From positions 1 through 57,486 of the forward strand of contig JACOSB010000090.1 in the NCBI GenBank assembly GCA_016179105.1: a stretch of 57,486 bases of DNA, in the 5' to 3' direction. The position numbers and the translations under genes are program-made. The DNA is from Candidatus Acetothermia bacterium (GTDB lineage Bacteria; Bipolaricaulota; Bipolaricaulia; RBG-16-55-9; DRXL01). How positions within the stretch are numbered: position 1 is the first letter of the stretch; every line of letters starts with the position of its first letter. Of this stretch, positions 42,079 to 52,900 are shown piece after piece. A model generated the notes under the pieces. That model was not told the DNA's origin, searched no databases, and saw nothing but the letters and a program-made list of their open reading frames with translations.

Positions 42079-43704
42079 ATGAAGAAGGCGAAACTCAAAG
42101 AATTAGATAAGATGCGCGAAGAGGCCCGGCGCCTCGCCGTCGAAGCGGGCTTAGACCCCTGGCCTGTGACCTTCGGCGTCGTCAACTATGATGAGTTGAA
42201 CGAAGTCTCTTCCTACGACGGATTCCCGGAAAGATACTCGCACTGGCACTTCGGCATGAGCTACGATTATTTCAGAAAACGCTCGGCCTATTCCGGCTGG
42301 TGGACCTATGAATTAGTGATCAACACCAACCCGGCCATCGCTTATCTCAGAGACAGCAATTCTCCCATTGAGAACAAGGGCGTGATGGTCCATGTCTACG
42401 GCCACGTCGACTTTTTCAAGAACAACCGTTGGTTCAGCAAGACGCCTAAAGACATGGTCAAGCTGATGCACAATCACGCGATAGTTACTGAGGAGTACAT
42501 GAACAAGCACGGCGTCGCCGAGGTCGAGTCCTTCATCGACCGAGCGCTCTCCATCGAGTACAACATCGACCAGTATTCCCAATTTATCAAGCGACGCTGG
42601 CAGACCGAAGAGGCCGAAGAAAACCATCGAGAGCCGTCCAAGATTCCCGTGAAGCGCGAGTACATGGACCGCTTCGTGAACCCGCCGAACTGGGTCGAGC
42701 AACGCAAGAGCAAGATCAAAGAGACCAAGGACAAGCACAAGCATCTGCACGACCAGACCGATCTGCCCAAGCCACACAAAGACCTGATCTGGTTTTTGAT
42801 GCGTTATGGTCGACTCGAAGATTGGCAGCGAGACATCCTGTCGATGCTTCGCGAAGAGTCCTATTACTTTGTGCCGCAAATTATGACCAAGGTGATGAAC
42901 GAGGGCTGGGCGATGTACTGGCAGTCTAAGATCATGGCCGAGTTCGCTCACCCGAACGAATTCTTGGATCACGCAGACATGGTGAGCAAAGTGCTGGCCG
43001 GCGGCGTGGTGAACCCGTATGCACTGGGTAAACTCATTTGGGAAGATATAAAAGAGCGCTGGGATAAGGGCCGCTTTGGGCGCGAGTGGGAACTGTGCAA
43101 TGACAAAGAGAAGCGCGAGAAATGGGATACCAAAGCGAACTTGGGCACGGAGAAGATTTTCGAAGTGCGTCGCAATTATAATGACTTAACGTTCATTGCC
43201 GAGTTTTTCACCGAAGAACTCTATGAAAAATTGAAACTCTTCACGTACGAGTATCTGCCGGAGACGGGCGCGTATCATATTACTTCGAGAGACTTTGCCG
43301 ACGTGAAACAGAAGCTGCTCTTTCAGTACACGAACCTAGGCAAGCCCACCATGAAAGTCGCGACGGGCAATTATGGCAACAAGAGCGAACTGCTGCTCTT
43401 ACACGAGTACAACGGGATCGGGCTGAATCTCGAAGAAGCGAAAGAAACACTTAAGCACGTTTTCCATATGTGGGGCCGCCCGGTGAACTTAAAAACAATC
43501 ATTCGGCGCAAAGTAAAAGACCCCGATCCGACGCGCAACCGCATTCACCCGGAGCAGCCCCTGACGGCGGTCACTGAAGAGCAGGGTATACTGATTCGTT
43601 ACGACGGCGAGGCGTTCAAGGAACTGGCGCTGAGCGCTGATGAAGTGAAAGATATTCGCTTGAACGAGGACTACAATACCATTCCCAAAGAATGGGTGGG
43701 GTAA
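42079..43704 (+). CDS. spoVR: SpoVR family protein
   Basis: The 541-residue protein matches SpoVR/YcgB along its length. Examples are WPVTFGVVNYDELNEV and YDGFPERYSHWHFGMSYD, LVINTNPAIAYLRDSNS, MVHVYGHVDFFKNNRWFS with conserved His, and EGWAMYWQSKIMAE. It was named for a role in spore cortex formation in Bacillus, but it is widespread in bacteria that never sporulate. The tight spacing after yeaH (six bases) and the order prkA-yeaH-spoVR match the conserved three-gene operon. A methyl-thio transferase gene follows with its own ribosome site. Confidence 0.9.
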   Translation: MKKAKLKELDKMREEARRLAVEAGLDPWPVTFGVVNYDELNEVSSYDGFPERYSHWHFGMSYDYFRKRSAYSGWWTYELVINTNPAIAYLRDSNSPIENKGVMVHVYGHVDFFKNNRWFSKTPKDMVKLMHNHAIVTEEYMNKHGVAEVESFIDRALSIEYNIDQYSQFIKRRWQTEEAEENHREPSKIPVKREYMDRFVNPPNWVEQRKSKIKETKDKHKHLHDQTDLPKPHKDLIWFLMRYGRLEDWQRDILSMLREESYYFVPQIMTKVMNEGWAMYWQSKIMAEFAHPNEFLDHADMVSKVLAGGVVNPYALGKLIWEDIKERWDKGRFGREWELCNDKEKREKWDTKANLGTEKIFEVRRNYNDLTFIAEFFTEELYEKLKLFTYEYLPETGAYHITSRDFADVKQKLLFQYTNLGKPTMKVATGNYGNKSELLLLHEYNGIGLNLEEAKETLKHVFHMWGRPVNLKTIIRRKVKDPDPTRNRIHPEQPLTAVTEEQGILIRYDGEAFKELALSADEVKDIRLNEDYNTIPKEWVG

Positions 43705-43825
43705 GACAGCAAGAATTAATTTGTGGCCAATCTAAAGATTTATCCATCCCAGCAGCAAAAATTTCGCGGCGTTGCATTCTCGGTCCAGTAGCGCTAAGAT
43801 CGAAAAGAATGAGGATCGTCAGAGA

Positions 43826-45124
43826 ATGGTAAGAGTCGCGTTCCATACGTTCGGCTGCCGTGCGAATCAGTACGACACCGAGATGATGAAAGCCCAGCTC
43901 ACCCGCGAGGGCCTCGCAGTCGTCCCCGAAGAGAGCGATGCCGACGTCTACGTGGTCAACACCTGTGCGGTCACCCGCCGCGCCGAGAACAAAGCCCGCC
44001 AATACATACGCCACTTGGCCCACACACGAGAGAACCCCTTGATTTTCGTCACGGGTTGCTACGCAGACACGTCAGCACAAGAAGTTGCGGACGTCGAGGG
44101 CGCGAGCGTCGTCTTCGGCAACGCGGGCAAGTCTCAGCTGCTCAAGATGCTGCGAGCCGCTCAGCAAGGTCAACGCGGCGTGCTCAAAGCTGCAGCGAAG
44201 CGCACGCTCGATGATGAGCAGATTGCGACAGATTTTGAGCGCACCCGCGCGTTCGTCAAAATCCAAGATGGATGCGATCAGTTCTGTGCTTTTTGCAAGA
44301 CGGTCTACGCACGCGGGCGGCCGAGAGATAAATCTGTCGACTCCATCGTCCGCGAAGTCCAAGCGTTGGTCGACAACGGTTACAGGGAAGTCGTCTTCAC
44401 TGGGATCAACATCGCTCAGTACGGCGAAGCGACTTCTACTCGATTGAGTGATGTGCTCGCCCGTGTTGCTTCGATTCCCGAACTCAAGCGTATGCGGTTG
44501 AGTTCGATCAACTTGAGTGGGGTCACTCCCAATCTCATCGATTTTTTTGGGAGCGAACCGAAAGCTTGTCCGCATTTTCATATTCCATTACAGAGTGGCG
44601 ATGACACTGTTTTGAAACACATGAACCGAGGGCACACGACCTCAGACTTCGAACGCGTTGCCGACGAACTCCGAACACGCATCAAGAAACTAACGTTGGG
44701 CACGGATTTGCTCGTCGGCTTTCCCGGAGAGACAGAAGAAGAGTTCAAGAATACATCTTGTTTTGTCGAACGGATCGGCTTTGCCAATGTGCATCTTTTC
44801 CGGTATTCCCGGCGACCCGGCACAGCCGCGGCATTGTTCGCCGATCAAGTTTCGCCCGAAGTCAAAAAATCGCGGGCAGCCCGCCTGAGCCGCGTCGTCA
44901 ATACGATCGCACGAAAGATCAAAGAGAATTTTGTCGGAGAAAGACTCGAAGTGCTGATTGAAGCTAGCCAACAAGCCGACCATCGCCCTCGCGGGTACTC
45001 AGAAAATTATTTTGATGTGCATTTGCTGGGAGCAAACGAGTTCCAGCGCGGTGCGCTCGTTCCCGTGCAAATACAGATGGCCCGCAAGGATTACCTGATT
45101 GGTCAACCCGTCACGTCTCAATAA
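43826..45124 (+). CDS. mtaB: tRNA N6-threonylcarbamoyladenosine 2-methylthiotransferase (MtaB family)
   Basis: The 432-residue protein is a radical SAM methylthiotransferase. The N-terminal UPF0004 domain has Cys in FGCRANQYDTEMM, NTCAVT and TGCYAD, ligands of a [4Fe-4S] cluster. The radical SAM motif is CDQFCAFC (residues about 150-157), and the C-terminus (about 370-432) fits a TRAM-like domain. NTCAVT and ARG RPRDKSVDSI fit MtaB better than MiaB or RimO, which makes ms2t6A at tRNA position 37. The start at ATG 43826 is set by homology; a longer frame upstream of it has no ribosome site. It is followed 13 bases later by phoH. Confidence 0.85.
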   Translation: MVRVAFHTFGCRANQYDTEMMKAQLTREGLAVVPEESDADVYVVNTCAVTRRAENKARQYIRHLAHTRENPLIFVTGCYADTSAQEVADVEGASVVFGNAGKSQLLKMLRAAQQGQRGVLKAAAKRTLDDEQIATDFERTRAFVKIQDGCDQFCAFCKTVYARGRPRDKSVDSIVREVQALVDNGYREVVFTGINIAQYGEATSTRLSDVLARVASIPELKRMRLSSINLSGVTPNLIDFFGSEPKACPHFHIPLQSGDDTVLKHMNRGHTTSDFERVADELRTRIKKLTLGTDLLVGFPGETEEEFKNTSCFVERIGFANVHLFRYSRRPGTAAALFADQVSPEVKKSRAARLSRVVNTIARKIKENFVGERLEVLIEASQQADHRPRGYSENYFDVHLLGANEFQRGALVPVQIQMARKDYLIGQPVTSQ

Positions 45125-45137
45125 AAAGGAGAGTTGA

Positions 45138-46103
45138 GTGGAAGAGAAAAATACCCTAGCGCATTACGAGATCATCCTAAAATCGGGCGACGAAGCCACA
45201 GCTCTATTAGGTCAATTCAATCGCAATTTAAATTATATCAAGGGTGCTTTCCCTGTCAGAATTACCCAGCGGGGCGAGAAAGTGCGCATCGAAGGCCCCG
45301 CGAGCGAAGTCGAACGCGTTAGGTCGCTCTTCGAAAAGTTGCTCGACCTCATTCACAGCGATCACGTGCCGAGCTACGACGAAGTGCAGTATTTGTCTCA
45401 GCAAGTCAAAGCCTCTGCGAACCTTGACGGCGTGCTGACCAACACCGTCCAAACCACCTACTGGGGCGAGGCGATTCGCCCCAAAACTGTGGGCCAAACG
45501 CGATATGTGGAGGCGATTCAGAAGAATGACATCGTCTTCGCGATCGGCCCGTCGGGCACGGGAAAAACTTATCTGGCCGTAGCGGTCGCCATTGACCATC
45601 TGAAGAAGGGCAACATTCATCGGTTGATTCTCACCCGCCCGGCCGTCGAGGCCGGAGAAGAGCTGGGTTTTTTGCCCGGCGACATCGAAGCCAAAGTTAG
45701 CCCCTACTTACGCCCCTTGTATGACGCGATCTACGATATGATCCCGCATGAAGAAATTCAACGATTGACGGAAAACGGTCGCATCGAGATCGCTCCGCTG
45801 GCCTTCATGCGCGGCCGGACGCTCAACAACAGCTTTATCATTCTGGATGAAGCGCAGAACACGACCCACACCCAGATGAAGATGTTTTTAACACGATTGG
45901 GATTCAATTCCAGAGCCGTCATCACCGGCGACATCACGCAGATAGATTTGGAGCGCGGGAAATCCGGCCTCAAAGACGTACAGCAAATTCTCCGCGGCAT
46001 TGAGGGGATCGAATTTTTCTACCTCGACAAGAGCGATGTCGTGCGCCACCATCTCGTCAAGAAAATCATCGAGGCTTATGAAAAAGTTGAGAAGAAGGAC
46101 TGA
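45138..46103 (+). CDS. phoH: PhoH family ATPase
   Basis: The 321-residue protein has an N-terminal KH-like region (about 1-100) and a PhoH NTPase domain with Walker A GPSGTGKTYLAVAVA near residues 136-150, LTRPAVEAGEELGFLPGD, Walker B FIILDEAQNTT and the typical MFLTRLGFNSRAVITGD. It is predicted to be an RNA-processing or ribosome-related ATPase and sits next to ybeY in many genomes. GTG 45138 is used, since AAGGAG lies eight bases earlier. Its end overlaps the start of the HD phosphodiesterase by 26 bases. Confidence 0.9.
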   Translation: MEEKNTLAHYEIILKSGDEATALLGQFNRNLNYIKGAFPVRITQRGEKVRIEGPASEVERVRSLFEKLLDLIHSDHVPSYDEVQYLSQQVKASANLDGVLTNTVQTTYWGEAIRPKTVGQTRYVEAIQKNDIVFAIGPSGTGKTYLAVAVAIDHLKKGNIHRLILTRPAVEAGEELGFLPGDIEAKVSPYLRPLYDAIYDMIPHEEIQRLTENGRIEIAPLAFMRGRTLNNSFIILDEAQNTTHTQMKMFLTRLGFNSRAVITGDITQIDLERGKSGLKDVQQILRGIEGIEFFYLDKSDVVRHHLVKKIIEAYEKVEKKD

Positions 46104-47559
46104 GGGAGAATCGCTCGAGCGCTTATCTCCCCAGTGGCGGGCGCGCCTTCAGGAGTGGCTCTGGTTGGGCTTATTCGTCCTCGGCCTTGTCGCTCTCAAT
46201 GCTCTCCAGTTTAGTCGAACGACTCGTTTGACTCCGAGCTTTTTATTGCCCCGAGAGATCTTAGCCCATTTGATGATCTTGGGAACTTTAATTACGGCGG
46301 TTTACTATTACAGCCGGATTCGCATGCCCGCGATCTGGCAGCGACTTCGCTGGACTCTGTTCACAGTCGGTGTGATCTTGACGGTTGCTCTTCTGGATAA
46401 GATCATTGGAGTCTTTTCCGTTGCTTATCAAATTTCCAGTCTTTCTTACGCCGTGCCCGCAGCGTTTGGGGCTGCCTCGATGGGCCTCTTCTTCGGCGCG
46501 GGCGCGGGCTTTATGACCAATATCGTTGTTTCAGTGCTGGTCAGTTTGGGCGCCCCCTTGGCACCCGTCGATTTTCTGATGGCTTTCGGCGGCGGGCTCA
46601 TCGGTCTTTTTAGCGTCTTGCGCCTGAGCAAAATAGCAGACCTCGCGTTCGGCGGAGTCGGCATCGGCTTGATGAACATCGCGCTTTACCTAGCGGGGAC
46701 AACTTTAGAGAAGGCTTCCATCGATCTCTGGGCTGTCCTCTGGGCAGGCCTTGGGGGATTGGTCAGCGCTCTGCTCACGCTCGCGGCCATTCCGATCGCC
46801 GAGTGGGCCACGCAGCGCACCAGCCCACTCGGATTGGTTCAACTCTTGAACCCCTCGCACCCGCTGCTCGCCATGCTTCGCGAAAAAGCCCCCGGCACGT
46901 ACCATCACAGCTGCAATGTGGCAGACCTAGGCGAGAGCGCCGCGCAAGCGATCGGTGCGGATCCGTTATTGACGAAAGTCGGCGGCTACTTTCATGACAT
47001 CGGCAAGATCGAGCGTCCCGAATTTTTCATGGAGAACCAACGCGATGGGATCAACCCGCATGACGAGCTCGTCCCCAACATGAGCAAGATGATCCTCGCT
47101 ACTCACATCAAGAAGGGTTTAGAGCTAGGCCGAGAGTTCGGTCTCAACGAAGACATCCTTCAGTTTATCTTGGAGCATCACGGGACCTCGGTGATTCGCT
47201 ACTTTTACGTCAAAGCGCTCCAGTCGGGCAACAAAGACTGCGTCATCTCCATGGATGACTATCGCTACGATTCGCAGCCGCCCCAGGCCCGAGAGACGGC
47301 CATCATCATGTTGGCCGATTCGGTCGAAGCGGCCTCGCGTACGGCCGATAATGGCGCCCGATTAGAGTCGCTGGTCGAAGAAGCGATTCGCGATCGACTC
47401 AACGACGGGCAGCTGAGCCAGGCACCCCTCACGATGGCGGATATCGAGAAGATCAAGCTCGCGTTTTGTGAAACGCTCCATGCCATGAAGCATACTCGCG
47501 CTGAAGCTTACCCCAAGCTTGAACCCAAAAGACCCTCCTGGTGGACGCGAACCGTTTGA
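46078..47559 (+). CDS. HD-domain membrane protein, PgpH/YqfF-like, lacking the extracellular domain
   Basis: The 493-residue protein has six to seven hydrophobic helices (about residues 25-270). A C-terminal cytosolic HD domain follows with YHHSCNVADLGESAAQAIG, GYFHDIGKIERPEFF (the HD pair) and ILEHHGTS. PgpH/YqfF proteins with this HD domain are c-di-AMP phosphodiesterases and are found downstream of phoH, as here. They normally also carry a long extracellular 7TMR-HDED domain before the helices; here the N-terminus is short. The ATG at 46078 overlaps the phoH end by 26 bases and gives a basic start MKKLRRR. Confidence 0.85.
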   Translation: MKKLRRRTEGESLERLSPQWRARLQEWLWLGLFVLGLVALNALQFSRTTRLTPSFLLPREILAHLMILGTLITAVYYYSRIRMPAIWQRLRWTLFTVGVILTVALLDKIIGVFSVAYQISSLSYAVPAAFGAASMGLFFGAGAGFMTNIVVSVLVSLGAPLAPVDFLMAFGGGLIGLFSVLRLSKIADLAFGGVGIGLMNIALYLAGTTLEKASIDLWAVLWAGLGGLVSALLTLAAIPIAEWATQRTSPLGLVQLLNPSHPLLAMLREKAPGTYHHSCNVADLGESAAQAIGADPLLTKVGGYFHDIGKIERPEFFMENQRDGINPHDELVPNMSKMILATHIKKGLELGREFGLNEDILQFILEHHGTSVIRYFYVKALQSGNKDCVISMDDYRYDSQPPQARETAIIMLADSVEAASRTADNGARLESLVEEAIRDRLNDGQLSQAPLTMADIEKIKLAFCETLHAMKHTRAEAYPKLEPKRPSWWTRTV

Positions 47560-47585
47560 CGGCATTGCCTCCCGCGTGCCATAAT
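47556..47585 (+). promoter_or_regulatory. Promoter of the 45-residue membrane peptide
   Basis: TTGACG (47556-47561), an 18-base spacer and CATAAT (47580-47585) straddle the end of the HD-protein gene. The 45-codon ORF starts 28 bases on. Confidence 0.55.
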
Positions 47586-47612
47586 AGCCCGATCACTCAG
47601 AAGGGAGCGACG

Positions 47613-47750
47613 ATGAACGAGATGATGTCAAGTTTTTCGTCAGTTTTGGTAGGCACGGCAGCTCTTTTAGTCGGCGTGGGAGCATTGCTGGTGGCCGTGC
47701 GTATCGTACGATTCTTGGATGTGTGGGAAGAGCGACTCAGAGAGAAATAG
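47613..47750 (+). CDS. Small single-span membrane protein (45 residues)
   Basis: The ORF is preceded by AGAAGGGAG at optimal distance from ATG 47613 and by its own promoter. The product begins MNEMMSSFSS, has one hydrophobic helix (VLVGTAALLVGVGALLVAVR) and ends in a charged tail FLDVWEERLREK. It is not a known family that I can name. Small membrane proteins like this often bind and tune larger membrane proteins, but nothing here shows which. The ribosome site, promoter and clear helix support it as real. Confidence 0.6.
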   Translation: MNEMMSSFSSVLVGTAALLVGVGALLVAVRIVRFLDVWEERLREK

Positions 47751-47827
47751 CGTGCGGCTTGCTGCTCTTAATTTCAGGGCAAGGCCTGTCTGTAAGCCAC
47801 AGCACGCTATACTCCTACGCAGAATAA

Positions 47828-49855
<2,028 letters not shown>

Positions 49856-49902
49856 AGTATCTTGCCTTGGAGGTGCCCAAAGACTTATCGTGAAAAAAAC
49901 AG

Positions 49903-49943
49903 AAGGCCCTTTGAGAGAGCGCACTGTTCTCTCAAAGGGCCTT
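49903..49943. terminator. Bidirectional terminator between ligA and the S8-CARDB gene
   Basis: AAGGCCCTTTGAGAGA and TCTCTCAAAGGGCCTT form a perfect 16 bp stem with a nine-base loop. A preceding A-run and a following T-run make it intrinsic on both strands. Confidence 0.9.
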
Positions 49944-49962
49944 TACTATGAATCTAAGCGAG

Positions 49963-52900
49963 TTACTGCAAGCGGAAACAAACGGTCGTTGATAAGCCTC
50001 CCTGGTTCGGGTTCGGCGTGCAGATATTGAGCGGGATCGCTGCCGCGAACGGCAGGAGATTCGCCGCTGGCGTGGTCAAAATGAACGGATTGCTGAGCGG
50101 ATTGAGCAGCTGTCCGTTCAAGTAGATGAACGCCACATTTGTCTGGCTGTCGAGCGCCCCGTCGCCGTCAAGATCAATTTGCAAGGTAAATTTCATCGTC
50201 TTCGTTCCGGGTGCCAAACCAAACGCGTAGTCTACGCGTCCGCTGCGCACGCTGCCCGCAACTGAGATCTTTTGTAGCCCCGCGGGCACTGGCGCAATCC
50301 CTTGAGGCGCGGCGGGTCCACTCAAAGTCTGGTCCAAGCTGGTGAAACTGCCATCCGTCTCCAGTTCGATCTTGTACGGGCGGTCGTTCAGCCACGATGT
50401 CGAGCCTTGCACGATCACATAGAGCTTATCCGTGCCGACCACATAAATGCCCGCGACGTTCGGCAACTGCGGCAAGTTCGAAGACGCCGGCGGTTGCTGA
50501 CCCTTGGCGCGGATTGTGAGCGGCTGCGTGTAGCGCGTCACTGCGCCTTTGTCGTCCGTCAAGATCAGCGTAATGGGATACGTCTTTGCTTCCTGGAAGA
50601 AGAGGATCGTCACTTTGACGCCGCGCGCGTTGATCTGGCCGTCGTTGTCATAGTCCCATTCGTACTTGACAATCTGACCATCGGGATCACGTGAGCAGGA
50701 GGCATCAAACGTCACCGGCTGGAAGACTTCTGGACTTTGTGGAGTGACAGTAAAGCAACCGATCGGAGGCTGGTTCTGGCCTGAAGAGGCACTGGTGACT
50801 TGGAAACTCGCGAAATTTCTCGCATAACCCGCCGAGGGCGCGCGGCTCTGGATGCGATTGGCCAACTCGGCTTGGAAGGTGCTCGGGTTAAGCCAGGCTG
50901 AGTTCGACTGATTGTCCAAGCCCAAGTCAACGGGTTGTGATACGACGAGGGCGTGGACGTACTCTGTGCCCGCCGGGCCTACCACGCCGAGCGTATAGTT
51001 CGCATCGGGAATGTTGTAATTGCCGGGGCCGATCAGATTGTTCGCCGAGACGCTATTAGGGAAGACCAGCGAAACTTTCCCGGTCGCGTCGATGTCGAAG
51101 ATGTACGTGTACGCGCGAGCGGAAAGTGTGAGCTGAATTTGTAAATTTTCACCGATCTGATAGCTCGATTTATTCGTGTGTATATCGACAGCGAGTGACG
51201 GTCCGCCGGATTGTGCCGTGACTCGAATCGAGCGGGAGTTGTTGGATTTGTCCAATTCATCGAGCACATTGGTCGAGTCAGCGACGGCTGTGTATGTTTC
51301 TGTTGAGACAGAAATACGACGCGTGAAGCTTATTGTTACCGTTCCACCGACGCGCAGGCCCGCACTGACGGATCGGCGATCCGAGCCAACGCTGTCGCGG
51401 ATGTCGACAAAGAAGGGATTAGCATCGGCCGTCCCGCCGTTGCGTATGAGGGCTGTTAGTGTGACGTTCTGGCCCAGGGTTGGGTTGGCCGGCGAAGCCA
51501 TCAGGTCATCGATGATTAAGTCCGGCTTGCCGATGTTCTGCAGGGCGTCGACGCGAATCGAGAATGTGTTGTTTGTCTCGTCGCTCTCATCGACTTGGTT
51601 GAGCACGTCGGCCATCGCCGTGAAGACTTCAGAGTTGCTGTTCATGCGGCGCGCGAAGTTCAAGCTGACAGACGACCCAGCGTTGAGTGAAGAGACATTC
51701 AATCGCTGTTGCCCGCCACTGTCGCGGACTTCAACCACGAAGAAGCCCGCATTGCCTGAGCCTTGGTTGCGCACCACGACATTGATTGTAACGTTATCTC
51801 CCACGCGCGGCGTCGTCGGTGAGGGCATCATGCGATCAATGACTAAGTCTGGTCTTTGCACGGGTTGCTGAGCGTTGACCCGTATTTGCGAAGTATTGTT
51901 GTTCTCGTTGGATTCGTCTACTTGGTTGAACGCATCGACTGTGACCGTGAACAATTCGCTATTGCTGTTCATGCGACGAGTGAAGGTGAGCGAGAGCGAA
52001 CCGTTGGCACTGAGTCCAGAGAAGCTTTGGCGATCGGTGCCCCCGCTGTCGCTGATTTGCACGACGAACGGGCCAGCGCTGACAGAGCCGATATTTCGTA
52101 CGGAGACATTGAGGTTGACATTGTCCCCGACGCGCGGCGCGCTCGGCACGGCGTCCAGCCGTTCGATCGTCAAGTCGGGCTTGGCCACGGGCTGAATCGC
52201 ATCGACGCGCAGCGTGATCGTGTTGTTGCTCTCGTTGGACTCATCGACTTGGTTGGTGGAGTCGACCGTGATCGTAAAAATCTCAGGGTTCACGTTGATG
52301 CGTCGAGAGAAAGACACAGAGGTCGTGCGGCTCGCCGTCAAGCTGGTGATGGTGCGACGATCGGTGCCAGCGCTGTCACGAATTTCGACCAAGAAGCTTC
52401 CTGCATCGCCCGTACCGACGTTCTGCACCGTGACGGTGACATTCACCGTATCGCCTACGTTCGGGTTGCGAGGGGAGAAATCTGGATTGATCGGGATTAA
52501 ATCCGGTTTGCTCGCGGCTTGCGGTGTGACGCGCAATGTAAACGTATTGTTGGAGCGATTCGCGTCATCCAGTTGGTTATCCACATCAGCGATGAGCGTA
52601 AAATCTTCAGGATTTTGGCGAACCTGGCGCTGGAAGCTCAAGCTGACCGAGCCACCCGCGTTTAGACTATTCACAAAGCGACGGTCGCTTCCACCGCTGT
52701 CGCGAATCTCGACTGAGAATGCCCCGGCATTGCCTGCGCCGGTATTGCGCACTTGAAAATTAATCGTGACAAGATCCCCGATGCGCGGGCTAGAAGGCGT
52801 AAATGTCACGTTCGCAAAACTGAGATCGGGGCGCTGTACGGGCACGACTGCACTCAAGTTCACGCGGCCAGCGCCGAACTGATTGGGCGAGCCCATGGGG

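Noticed and set aside
38774..43704. Sporulation, from prkA and spoVR names
   Set aside because: The prkA-yeaH-spoVR operon is common in bacteria that do not sporulate; no spore-specific gene is present.
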